Source: Bacteriovoracaceae bacterium UBA4096 (GTDB lineage Bacteria > Bdellovibrionota > Bacteriovoracia > Bacteriovoracales > Bacteriovoracaceae). From it: a stretch of 16,532 bases of DNA. Location of the stretch: NCBI GenBank assembly GCA_002381945.1, contig DFXY01000030.1, positions 35,768 through 52,299 of the forward strand, given 5' to 3'. Below the pieces are notes generated by a model. It was not told the DNA's origin. It made no database searches and saw only the letters and a list, made by a program, of their open reading frames with translations. How positions within the stretch are numbered: position 1 is the stretch's first letter; each line of letters begins with the position of its first letter. This document shows, one piece after another, positions 6,443-15,052 of the stretch. A program made the translations under genes and the position numbers.

Positions 6443-7193
6443 TACAAATATTGATCTGTCTCTCCTTCTCAATAATATCTTGAAAGAGAGACGGGAAAGA
6501 AACCAAAACTACTCAATCAGGGCCTTTGCAAGAGACTTAAAAATATCCTCGGGCAGAATGAGTGATATCTTAAATCAAAAGTATATTCCCGGTAATTCGA
6601 TATCCAGCAGGATTGTTAAGGCCCTAAGTCTTAACGAGGAAGAAGGGAAAATTGTTCACCAAATTATTGAGAACTCCCAGAAGGCCAGAAAGGAACTCGG
6701 TGGCGCCCATCAATTAAAGGAAGATGAATTCTCCCTAATCGCTGATTGGCACCATTATGCCATATTAAACCTGATGGAAACTTCTAATTATAGAGATGAA
6801 TTTTCATGGATTGCAGACAGACTTAATCTTAATGAGCTGGTAGTTAAAAAATCATTTGAAATAATGCTGTCTATGGGCCTGATTGAGATCAAAGATGGGA
6901 AGCATATCCCGACTTATAAAAACTTAACCACTACTCATAACACGCCCTCAAGTGCTATTCGTGAGGCCAATCGACAGGCCATTATGCAGTCTTTGTATTC
7001 TCTCGAACACGATGCCAGCGATATACGGGATATCACCTCAATCGTTTTACCTGTTAATGTGGCCAATCTTCCTAAAGCAAAAGAAATGGCACGAGAATTC
7101 AGGCGGAAAATCGCAACTCTTCTGGAAGAAGGAGAGAAGACTGAAGTTTATAATATCAGTATTCAGATTGTGCCGGTCACAAGGTCAAAGTGA
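6435..7193 (+). CDS. TIGR02147-family (DUF4423-type) transcriptional regulator
   Basis: This 252-residue regulator begins with a helix-turn-helix at about residues 22-65 (SIRAFARDLKISSGRMSDIL), which binds DNA like lambda-repressor-type domains. A winged-helix-like segment follows at about 110-150 (HYAILNLMETSNYRDEFSWI, then MLSMGLIEIKDGKHIP). The C-terminal region ends in VYNISIQIVPV, matching the family's typical VYxLNIQxFP ending. The family is abundant in Bdellovibrionota and Fibrobacter. The chosen ATG at 6435 lies inside the last codons of the secreted-protein gene (8-base overlap) and gives the normal family length; the same frame is open further upstream, but only as overlap. No strong ribosome-binding site is seen, fitting translational coupling. 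It probably regulates its own operon or the neighbouring surface genes (inference). Its stop codon directly abuts that of the giant convergent gene, with no gap. Confidence 0.88.
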   Translation: MNNTNIDLSLLLNNILKERRERNQNYSIRAFARDLKISSGRMSDILNQKYIPGNSISSRIVKALSLNEEEGKIVHQIIENSQKARKELGGAHQLKEDEFSLIADWHHYAILNLMETSNYRDEFSWIADRLNLNELVVKKSFEIMLSMGLIEIKDGKHIPTYKNLTTTHNTPSSAIREANRQAIMQSLYSLEHDASDIRDITSIVLPVNVANLPKAKEMAREFRRKIATLLEEGEKTEVYNISIQIVPVTRSK

Positions 7194-10100
7194 TCATTTC
7201 ACTTGGAGGGCATCCTCGATCCTTTTTAATCTGGCCTTGATTTCTTCATTTTCTTTTCTAAGAGTTTCATTTTCATTTTTTAATGTCTCTATGTCTGCAA
7301 GATCTGCCTTAGAAGCAATGTCTCTGGATTGTTTAGTTTGAATTGTATAGATGGATTTAACTGCTTCGATTAAAGGTGCAACGAGATGATCATAAGCAAC
7401 AGATTTAAGGCCTGATTTTTCATCCGTTACTACGACTTCAGGAAAAACTTTTTCCACCTCTTGAGCAACTATACCTATTTGATGTTTATCACCAAACTTT
7501 ATCTTATCAATATAATCGTATTCCATACCATTAAGTTTTAGAATTTTTTCCAAAGCGTTCTCCAGAGGGCGAATATTTTCTTTAAGCCGTTCATCTGAAG
7601 AGGATGTACATCCAGCACTGGTACAGACTTGTGTTCCGGCAATTCTAAGAGCGGTGGTTGAATTGATATCTCCACCTACGTTAAGTTTATAAGTCGAAGT
7701 TGTGGTGCCTATACCTACGTTGCTATTTGCCAGGCTGACATAAATGCTGGGATCAACGGTTTCATTAAAAACACTATCTATAGAAAGGTTACCCGAAGCA
7801 TCTTGTTGAATGTACATAGAGGATCCGGTTTTCTTCAATTCAATCGCTGCTCCTCCTGGCGCTTCAAATGTTGCCACAACACCTGAGACAGTTTGTTGTT
7901 TGACATGTAAAGTTTTACTTGGAATTGTATTTATTCCTAATTTGGCATTTCCAAAAGTAGAGTCAAATGTGTAGTAGTACCTTCCGACACCACCAAGAGA
8001 CATTCCCAACATATTTGATGAATACTTAAAAAATCCTGTATCTAAATCTGAACCGAAAGTAAGTGAAGGCAATGCTGACGTTCCATCGGCTAGTTTTAAA
8101 CTTCCAGTCATGTTCACACTTCCATCTGCCATAAAATCTCCACCACCGGAAGGAGTCTCCCATGTGGCGAGACCTGTAGCATCTGAAGTTAACACTTTTC
8201 CGGTTCCAGGAGTTCCACCAGTGATTTTAACTTGGCCAGCAACTTCTAGCTTTGCTCCGGGATTAGTCGTTCCAATCCCAATATTCCCTGCAAAATAGTT
8301 AGGAGCGGTTGAATCATTTGCGAATATTGACCATTTATTGGTTGCATTAATATTTCCTATGTAAACACCGTATCCGTTTGTTGTTGTGCCGTAGTTAATG
8401 ACTTGAGTATGTAAACCATAAGAATTGCTCACTACCCCACTACTATTTGCTTGTACTGTGGACTTTAATCCATACGCGTTATTTATCGTATTTCTCATAT
8501 CAAGATCTACATTAACCCCTGTTGCCATAACACTAGCAGTGGTACCCGCACTCTTAATATCAAGATTTACACCGTGAATAATAGACGAACCATAAGGCCA
8601 AATGTTTGCATAATAGCCGGTAACATTTCCCACATTCGCTGAACTTCCAGATGCATAAGTTGCATCAAAGAGTTTTACTGATTTTGAGGCCATAGACATA
8701 CCATTGGCGTACATATCAGATTTGATTCCGATCGAAGTACCAGTTGAATTTGATGAGGTAGGTCCTCCTGAAACTAGAAGGTATTCAAAATTTCCACTTA
8801 CATTATCGGTCTTATTCACATTCATGGAGCCGTTTACATTCAATAGACGACTAATATTATTCCAGGTCATATTAGCAGAAGCACCGAATGCTCCGGCATT
8901 ATTGAACTGGACTTGAGTATCGAGGCCTGCAGGTGTTGCGCTCACTGTGGCCCATGAAGTCGAAGTTCCATTGGTAGTAAGAAATCTTCCACTATTCCCT
9001 GTTTGAGAAGGCAGAAGACTATTTATACTCAAGGTATCACATGACCATGTATCAGTGAGGAGTATGTAATGAAGAACCTCGCTTGCCCCATTACAATTAG
9101 TAAAGAGTGCTGGTTCCCAATTAGAAAGGGTGTTATTCCATTTCAAAAAACTTCCAACTGATGGTGCGGTTGTGGCAACCGATCTGCCTTGAAGTTTAGT
9201 CACGGTGAAGGCACCGGTATTAGCAAGAGTCACATCGCCGGAAGCCGCTACTGGAGTTGCAATATTTGAAGCATTACCAACTAAAATATTGGCCGAAGTA
9301 AGAGAAGTACCAAGTTTTGAGTTAAAGGTAGTCCAATCAGTTGAGCTTAAATAACCATTGGTTGTTCCATTGGACTGGGCCATGGAGATAACTGGTGCTG
9401 TGGTACCAGTTACCACTACAGGGGCCGTTCCGGTAACACCCGTGACGGTTCCACTTCCAATCAGATCAGTCCAAGTGCCGTTTTGGTACCCCTCAAATTT
9501 TGCTGTTGAAGTATTATAGCGAATCATTCCGTTCACTGGAGTACTAGGACGGTTGGCCGTTGTCGCTCGCGGAATGATGACAGCACTATTGGTGCCAGTG
9601 GTGGCCACATCAAGCTGGGCCTGGGGAGTATTGGTGCCAATTCCCACTTTCCCATTTTTTAGAACCATCATCGCATTGGATCTACTGGCACCCGTGCCAG
9701 TACCATTACCCACAACGAAAATTGGATCAGTCGCAACCCAGGTCGTAGCACTCTCAGTTCCAATTGGAAGATTGTTTCTCCCAACTGAGACTTGGGCGTA
9801 TGAATCGGCAGTCGTTTGGCGTCCAAGGGCCACACCGTAAGTTGAGAGTGCTCGTGATCCACTTCCCAAAGCGACCCCAGTGTTCCCACTCGCAATATTT
9901 CCTTGACCTATGGCTACCGCCCAAGAGTTACTGGCCGTATTCGCACTACCGATAACGGTTGATGACATACCACTGGCCGTCGAATAATCCCCGAATGCAG
10001 TAGCACCATCATCAGAAGCAGTTGTGTATGAACCTGAGGCAAATGAATAATTCCCGCTGGCCTTAGTACTGTCACCAAAGGCAACTGATCTTAGTCCAAT

Positions 10101-13100
10101 GTTTGCATCATCCCACTCAGTATCATCCACACTACCCGCTCTGAAGGCAGCTTTTTTTGCATACCACATCATCCGTGAACCAGGACCTGCGACAGTCAAA
10201 CTTTGACCATCAGTTCCTACTGTTCCATAGCCTAAAGATAAGATGGAACCGTCAGTGCTGGTTCCGTTACCTAGACTTAAAGGAAATGAAGGAGCCGCAG
10301 TCCCTAATCCGAGTTTGGAGTTTGTATTGTCCCAGAAAAAATTACTGGAAGCACCAAAGGCCCCTGAGTTATTAAACTGAACCTGCCCATTCGTTCCGGC
10401 GGGAGAACTTGTGACAGAGGTCCAAGAAGTCGTGGTTCCATTAGTTGAAAGAACTTTACCACTATTACCTGTTTGAGTAGGAAGCAAGTTATTCAAGGCC
10501 CCATCAGCAGTTGTTGCACCAGTTCCTCCTCGAGAAATCGGTAGAGTTCCACTGGTAATTTTAGCGGCATCCAATGCAGGAATATCAGCTGCACTAAGCA
10601 TGGCATTGATCCAATTAGTTCCATTAAAACGAAGGAAATTACCGGAAGTCAGAGACGTGATGGCAACACCCGTTCCTTTAATTTTATCCACACTGGTAGC
10701 ATTATAAGTTCCGCTGACGTCACCTGACAGTGTAGTGGTGGTGCTAAGTTTTCCGCTGAAAGCATCGTAATCAGTTTTACTGATGAGACCGGCAGTCACA
10801 CCTGAAGCACTGGCAAACGGAATATTTAAAGTATGCACACCTGCAGCGGTTGACCAAGCGGGCGCTGAACCAGAAGTTCCACTGGCAAAAGTTTGAGTAC
10901 CATTCGTTGAGCCATTAAGACTCGTTATTCCTGCTCCAGAAATACCGAAGGCCTGCCAAGAAGATCCATTACAGTATTCAATATTAGTGGAGTTATAGCG
11001 AAGAGTTCCGACTTTAGTGGCACCACAGGCATCAGCGTCAGATCCAATTTGAATTCCACCAGCAACTTCAAGCTTAGATCGAGGATTGGCCGTGCCTATA
11101 CCGAGTTTGGAATTGGTATTATCCCAGAAAAAATTATTAGAAGCTCCAAAGGCCCCTGAGTTATTAAACTGTACTTGCCCATTCGTTCCGGCGGGAGAAG
11201 TTATGACAGAGGTCCAAGAAGTCGTGGTCCCATTTGTTGAAAGAACTTTACCGTTATTGCCGGTTTGAGTAGGAAGCAAATTATTTAAGGCCCCGTCAGC
11301 AGTTGTTGCCCCAGTTCCTCCTCGAGAAATCGGTAGAGTTCCACTGGTTATATCAGTTGCACTAAGCGTGGTATTTACCCAATTAGTGCCATTATAACGA
11401 AGGAAATTGCCGGAAGTTAGAGTCGTAATGGCAACACTTGTTCCTTTAATCTTATCCACACTGGTTGCATTATAGGTTCCGCTGACGTCTCCTGACAGTG
11501 TCGTGCTGGTGCTAAGTTTTCCACTGAAAGCATCGTAATCAGTTTTACTAATAAGACCGGCAGTCACACCTGAAGCACTGGCAAATGGAATATTTAAAGT
11601 GTGCACACCGGCAGCGGTTGACCAAGCGGGCGCTGAACCAGAAGTTCCACTGGCAAAAGTTTGAGTACCATTCGTTGAGCCATTAAGACTCGTTATGCCT
11701 GCTCCAGAAATACCGAAGGCCTGCCAGGCAGTTCCATTACAATATTCAATACTAGTGGAGTTATAGCGAAGGGTTCCGACCTTGGTGGCGCCACAGGTAT
11801 CAGCGTCGGATCCAATTTGAATTCCACCGGCAACTTCAAGTTTAGAACGAGGAGTGGCCGTACCTATCCCCACGCTCCCAAGATTGTAATGAACAATTGA
11901 ACCTGTTTTGGTCCAGTGTGAGGCAGCAGCTGCAGCTGAATCAACATAGGCCTTGGTAGCTGCATCACTGGCGGCCGATGGCACTCCAAGACCAGTGACA
12001 GTATTACCACCCATCAAGAGATCACCTGACATGGAATCACCAGTTTTCAAAACAAAACTGCCCTGATTACCAGCAAGTTTTCCGATGGAAGATAAAACAG
12101 TGTCTGCCGAGGTCACAGTTCCTGAAGTCGTTGTGAATCCGGCCAAATCTGTTCCTAAAACCCTGGGTTCAGTAAAATAAAGCCTGGTTGATCCTTCCGG
12201 AACGACATCTGTGTTTAATGTCGTCCAGACTTTTCCGCCGGCCAGATATTCTCCCGCAGAACCCGTTCCAAAATCGGAAGCTTTGCCGGCCAATGCAGTC
12301 GTAAGGCCCGCAATTTTTGCTTGATCAATATTAGCACTGGCACTGATGTCATCGTTTGTGATGGAACCATCAGCTATGTCAGCAGAAGAAACAGATGGGT
12401 TTTGCCAGGATAAAACTCCTGCTCCATTAGTGGTCAGCGCTTGTCCGGAGGTTCCTGCGTCTGCTGGCAAAGTAAGAGTCACCCCACTGGTAGTTAAAGG
12501 TGCTTTGAGTTCAATATAATTACTTCCACTGTCCCTTAAACGAAGGTTGCCGTTTAAAGCGATATTTCCTGCCACTTGCAGTTTTTCATTGGGAGTGGAA
12601 GTGCCAATGCCCACATTGCCTGTGTTGTAATAAATATGAGGAGCGGCGGTCGTCCACTGGGAGGCATTTACTCCATTAACTAAATCATCCACATACTGTT
12701 TATTCACTACCTGACTTGGAAACACTGGCAGAGGAACCCCATCAATCGTGCCAAGACCTGTTAAAGTCCCACCTGTCTTATCCAATTTATTTGTGTTTAG
12801 TGTTGAAACCTGACCTTGGAGTTTTCCAAATGCCTGAAGAACTGAATCACTATTAGAAACTGCTGATCCTGAAACAGGAGAGAATCCATTTAAGATTGTT
12901 GCAAGCAGATCGGCCTGAAAACTACTCCAGGTATTATCACCTTTAAGATACTTAGTAGCATCTCGGCTTCCACTAAGTTTCGCCGGATTAATTCCTGTGG
13001 CCAGATGACTGTCAGTGATTCCACCAGGGGCCACGGAAATGGTTCCCGAATTGACAATGGGCCCACCGAAAAGACCCGGCCCAGTATTAATAGTGGTGAC

Positions 13101-13601
13101 AGTTCCGTTTCCTGTACCAACAGTCCCCGGTATCCATTTAGAGGTCGCCGCATTCCATTTGAGGACTTGTCCATCCGAAGTGGCCCCCATACGTCCAATT
13201 GATTTGGCAAAATTTGCCATAAAGGAAGATGGCACTGAATAAATGGCCTGACTTGAATAAGTTCGGGAATTAGTTAAATCCGTTACCTGATAGGTCAGAT
13301 TATGATTGGAAGCAACGTTCTCCATGATTGATTGAATAGTGGTATTTTCACAATCGGCCGGCAGAAAATCTAATTTTACATTAAAGATCCCTTGAGAAAG
13401 AGGCACTTCATTAACTGTCTTTGAGCAAAGAATGTCGGTGGGATCTTCCGTAGAACTTAAATCAAATCGAAGATTTACATCACCAGTGACAGGCGAACCG
13501 TTACTGTTTACCAGACGTCCAGAATAGCTGAATGAGTCTAATGCCATTAGTGGTAAAGAGTGAGCAGCGACTGCAACTAAAACGATCAACTTAATCTTCA
13601 C
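7194..13601 (-). CDS. giant secreted fibre-like protein with YadA-head repeats and C-terminal Peptidase_S74 chaperone
   Basis: About 2,135 residues. The GTG at 13601 is preferred because AAAAGGA lies 8 bases upstream; the ATG at 13610 overlaps that sequence. A signal peptide (IKLIVLVAVAAHSLPLMA) is followed by an N-terminal domain starting FSYSGRLVNSNGSPVTG. The body has about eight GIGTxTPxxKLxVAG-type module junctions (near nucleotides 12600, 11860, 11095, 10300, 9630, 8270, 7920, 7700), a tandem duplication, and YadA-head repeats at residues 1174-1277. The C-terminal 135 residues are an intramolecular chaperone (Peptidase_S74): SSDERLKENI at 2001-2010, then IGIVAQEVEKVFPEVV and a coiled coil of about 40 residues. 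Such domains trimerise fibres and then cleave themselves at the conserved Ser. This predicts a trimeric exported fibre whose chaperone is shed. No phage genes adjoin, so it is probably a cellular adhesin or fibre. Target unknown. Confidence 0.9.
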   Translation of the reverse strand: MKIKLIVLVAVAAHSLPLMALDSFSYSGRLVNSNGSPVTGDVNLRFDLSSTEDPTDILCSKTVNEVPLSQGIFNVKLDFLPADCENTTIQSIMENVASNHNLTYQVTDLTNSRTYSSQAIYSVPSSFMANFAKSIGRMGATSDGQVLKWNAATSKWIPGTVGTGNGTVTTINTGPGLFGGPIVNSGTISVAPGGITDSHLATGINPAKLSGSRDATKYLKGDNTWSSFQADLLATILNGFSPVSGSAVSNSDSVLQAFGKLQGQVSTLNTNKLDKTGGTLTGLGTIDGVPLPVFPSQVVNKQYVDDLVNGVNASQWTTAAPHIYYNTGNVGIGTSTPNEKLQVAGNIALNGNLRLRDSGSNYIELKAPLTTSGVTLTLPADAGTSGQALTTNGAGVLSWQNPSVSSADIADGSITNDDISASANIDQAKIAGLTTALAGKASDFGTGSAGEYLAGGKVWTTLNTDVVPEGSTRLYFTEPRVLGTDLAGFTTTSGTVTSADTVLSSIGKLAGNQGSFVLKTGDSMSGDLLMGGNTVTGLGVPSAASDAATKAYVDSAAAAASHWTKTGSIVHYNLGSVGIGTATPRSKLEVAGGIQIGSDADTCGATKVGTLRYNSTSIEYCNGTAWQAFGISGAGITSLNGSTNGTQTFASGTSGSAPAWSTAAGVHTLNIPFASASGVTAGLISKTDYDAFSGKLSTSTTLSGDVSGTYNATSVDKIKGTSVAITTLTSGNFLRYNGTNWVNTTLSATDITSGTLPISRGGTGATTADGALNNLLPTQTGNNGKVLSTNGTTTSWTSVITSPAGTNGQVQFNNSGAFGASNNFFWDNTNSKLGIGTANPRSKLEVAGGIQIGSDADACGATKVGTLRYNSTNIEYCNGSSWQAFGISGAGITSLNGSTNGTQTFASGTSGSAPAWSTAAGVHTLNIPFASASGVTAGLISKTDYDAFSGKLSTTTTLSGDVSGTYNATSVDKIKGTGVAITSLTSGNFLRFNGTNWINAMLSAADIPALDAAKITSGTLPISRGGTGATTADGALNNLLPTQTGNSGKVLSTNGTTTSWTSVTSSPAGTNGQVQFNNSGAFGASSNFFWDNTNSKLGLGTAAPSFPLSLGNGTSTDGSILSLGYGTVGTDGQSLTVAGPGSRMMWYAKKAAFRAGSVDDTEWDDANIGLRSVAFGDSTKASGNYSFASGSYTTASDDGATAFGDYSTASGMSSTVIGSANTASNSWAVAIGQGNIASGNTGVALGSGSRALSTYGVALGRQTTADSYAQVSVGRNNLPIGTESATTWVATDPIFVVGNGTGTGASRSNAMMVLKNGKVGIGTNTPQAQLDVATTGTNSAVIIPRATTANRPSTPVNGMIRYNTSTAKFEGYQNGTWTDLIGSGTVTGVTGTAPVVVTGTTAPVISMAQSNGTTNGYLSSTDWTTFNSKLGTSLTSANILVGNASNIATPVAASGDVTLANTGAFTVTKLQGRSVATTAPSVGSFLKWNNTLSNWEPALFTNCNGASEVLHYILLTDTWSCDTLSINSLLPSQTGNSGRFLTTNGTSTSWATVSATPAGLDTQVQFNNAGAFGASANMTWNNISRLLNVNGSMNVNKTDNVSGNFEYLLVSGGPTSSNSTGTSIGIKSDMYANGMSMASKSVKLFDATYASGSSANVGNVTGYYANIWPYGSSIIHGVNLDIKSAGTTASVMATGVNVDLDMRNTINNAYGLKSTVQANSSGVVSNSYGLHTQVINYGTTTNGYGVYIGNINATNKWSIFANDSTAPNYFAGNIGIGTTNPGAKLEVAGQVKITGGTPGTGKVLTSDATGLATWETPSGGGDFMADGSVNMTGSLKLADGTSALPSLTFGSDLDTGFFKYSSNMLGMSLGGVGRYYYTFDSTFGNAKLGINTIPSKTLHVKQQTVSGVVATFEAPGGAAIELKKTGSSMYIQQDASGNLSIDSVFNETVDPSIYVSLANSNVGIGTTTSTYKLNVGGDINSTTALRIAGTQVCTSAGCTSSSDERLKENIRPLENALEKILKLNGMEYDYIDKIKFGDKHQIGIVAQEVEKVFPEVVVTDEKSGLKSVAYDHLVAPLIEAVKSIYTIQTKQSRDIASKADLADIETLKNENETLRKENEEIKARLKRIEDALQVK
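9771..10082 (-). repeat. seven 14-residue YadA-head (left-handed beta-roll) repeats inside the giant gene
   Basis: Residues 1174-1271 divide exactly into seven 14-residue units, each beginning with a [A/V]xG-type triplet (AFGDS, ASGSY, AFGDY, VIGSA, AIGQG, ALGSG, ALGRQ) with Ala at or near position 8. A final partial unit, SVGRNN, ends at 1277. This is the period and pattern of trimeric autotransporter heads (YadA/Hep_Hag), which fold as a trimeric left-handed beta roll and often bind ligands. Confidence 0.88.
10311..11102 (-). repeat. tandem repeat unit B (792 bases) of the giant gene
   Basis: This is the second copy, in protein order, of a long module that begins with GIGTANPRSKLEVAGG and ends at NNFFWDNTNSKLG-type sequence. 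It is nearly identical to the adjacent unit at 11103-11870 but carries 24 extra bases, adding eight residues (IPALDAAK) before ITSGTLPISRGG. The frame is kept. High identity implies recent duplication or gene conversion. Confidence 0.85.
11103..11870 (-). repeat. tandem repeat unit A (768 bases) of the giant gene
   Basis: First copy in protein order, with the same content as unit B: a GIGT..P junction, a GSDADxCGATKVGTLRYNST segment, a Gly/Ser/Thr-rich fibre segment, and an LPTQTGN to NNFFWDN end. A shorter, diverged third match to the module end lies at about 8856-9018 (PSQTGNSGRFLTTNG and following), showing that modules have been copied more than once. Confidence 0.85.
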
Positions 13602-13737
13602 AGGAATCATCCTTTTAAAATAGACCTGCGTAAATTTTATCTTGGATCAATCGTTCCGTTTTATAAGGGGAACAGTTAATAGAAGCCTAAAGCCTAAATT
13701 AAGGTTTGATTCAAGGCTTTTGACCGAGAAGACTTTC

Positions 13738-15036
13738 ATGCGAAAACGTTTAACAGGTGCAGGCATCATCATTCTTCTCTTGAGCTTTGGAATTAAATTC
13801 ACAAGCTCCCCTGTTCAATCCCCAGAGATTGAAGAAGAGGATTTTGTAAAAAAGAAAAAGATAGTAAAGAAACGTCTTCCGGCATCGGTAACTCAAAAAA
13901 AGTCAAGGCTCATGGGAAACAGATCTCAGGGGCCACAGTTCACTGTCTCCGGCCGCTCTCAAGAGGAAGCTCCTCACTTTGTGGATGAACCAGGAGTAAG
14001 AATTGAAAATTCTCCGGAGGTGAGCATCAGCTGGAGTGGAAGCGGGCCAAGGGAAAATCGAAGGCCTTCCTGGAAGGAAGAATCCAAATCTCAAATAAAA
14101 CAAAGATCAGATGCAAAAGTAATATCGACATCCCCTTTCTATACGAGTCCACTTCCCTCAAATGAGGCTGAAGAAAATAAGGCAAAGAATCCAAAGGTTC
14201 CTGTTTGTTCAGTGGGTATAACAGGGGGCTCTTTCCAGGGGCCAGTCAATATAGAGTTAACCTGCTCCACTGCCTCCTCTATAAAATACTGCATCAGTGA
14301 AAACAATTGTTGTGACCCGGAACAGGGCAGAGTCTATACCGGGGCATTTAAGCTGGGACAGGCATCAAAGACCTTGTGTTTGAGTTTTGCAGGAACTTCA
14401 TTTGAAGATCAAATAACTTCTGAAACAAAAGAAGCCTTATATAGTTTTGATCCGGAACTGCCACATCTTGAAATAACTCAAAATAAAACCCACATACAAA
14501 CGACTCAGCTTGATGCTGCGATGGTTTTTAAAAGTAATGATTTTGGTTCGAATCATCATGCCTTGGGAGTGATTAATTTAAAATCCCATGATCCATCTCC
14601 TTCAGCTCTTAACATGAGTTGCACCGATATCGTAACAAACCATGCTTCCCTAACTTCGCCTACTCCGGGAATTATTTTAACTGAAATGAACGCTTCAGCA
14701 TTCTCACCGACAACACAGATGAATTTATTTTTAACAGAGCATGGCCTTATCTACGGGGAAAACTATCTCACGGCCTATATGAAAAGTATGTTGTACGATC
14801 TTCCTCAATATTCCTGCTCATCTTCAAAACTGGCTTTGGAAGATTTTAATTATGTTCAAACTCTTCCCGTGGATGTCATCGCTGGAAATGATGATACAGA
14901 ACTATATGGCGGCTTTACTGCTGTGAGTGCCCTATCTCCAGATCCAAGCCTCTACCGAGGCCCTGCCAGTGAGATAGGAGATGTTCCAACCCAGGAACTC
15001 AGAACGGGTTTAATTAGTATATTCTTTGATAAATAG
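13738..15036 (+). CDS. membrane-anchored or secreted protein with a CHB_HEX_C-like domain, function unknown
   Basis: The 432-residue product starts MRKRLTGAG followed by the hydrophobic stretch IIILLLSFGI, a signal peptide or N-terminal anchor. A long basic, Ser/Pro-rich linker occupies about 25-150. Residues about 156-219 (PVCSVGITGGSFQGPVNIEL, then SIKYC, then VYTGAFKL and KTLCLSFAG) match the layout of the chitobiase/beta-hexosaminidase C-terminal fold (CHB_HEX_C_1), an Ig-like accessory domain in exported proteins. Six cysteines in that segment suggest disulfides. The remaining 200 residues are unrecognised. The ATG at 13738 was chosen because the basic-plus-hydrophobic start follows it directly, with GAGAAG 6 bases upstream; the same frame opens earlier only from a TTG at 13642. 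The gene diverges from the giant fibre gene, so a shared surface role is possible. A TATAAG at 13662-13667 is a -10 candidate without a good -35. Confidence 0.7.
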   Translation: MRKRLTGAGIIILLLSFGIKFTSSPVQSPEIEEEDFVKKKKIVKKRLPASVTQKKSRLMGNRSQGPQFTVSGRSQEEAPHFVDEPGVRIENSPEVSISWSGSGPRENRRPSWKEESKSQIKQRSDAKVISTSPFYTSPLPSNEAEENKAKNPKVPVCSVGITGGSFQGPVNIELTCSTASSIKYCISENNCCDPEQGRVYTGAFKLGQASKTLCLSFAGTSFEDQITSETKEALYSFDPELPHLEITQNKTHIQTTQLDAAMVFKSNDFGSNHHALGVINLKSHDPSPSALNMSCTDIVTNHASLTSPTPGIILTEMNASAFSPTTQMNLFLTEHGLIYGENYLTAYMKSMLYDLPQYSCSSSKLALEDFNYVQTLPVDVIAGNDDTELYGGFTAVSALSPDPSLYRGPASEIGDVPTQELRTGLISIFFDK

Positions 15037-15052
15037 AGTGATGCTCAGTAGA

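Noticed and set aside
10311..11870. Insertion sequence or CRISPR array as cause of the repeats
   Set aside because: The repeats are two long, in-frame coding modules without terminal inverted repeats, a transposase or regularly spaced short repeats.
8110..13242. Several plus-strand and other-frame reading frames within the giant gene
   Set aside because: They are antisense or shifted shadows of a repetitive Gly/Ser/Thr-rich gene; none has a ribosome-binding site or a recognisable domain.
7194..13601. Prophage tail fibre
   Set aside because: The protein has a bacterial signal peptide, and no capsid, tail, integrase or lysis gene is found on either side within the window.
13642..13737. Upstream TTG start for the CHB_HEX_C-like protein
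   Set aside because: The added residues are basic and unstructured and would bury the signal or anchor segment; the ATG at 13738 starts right before it.
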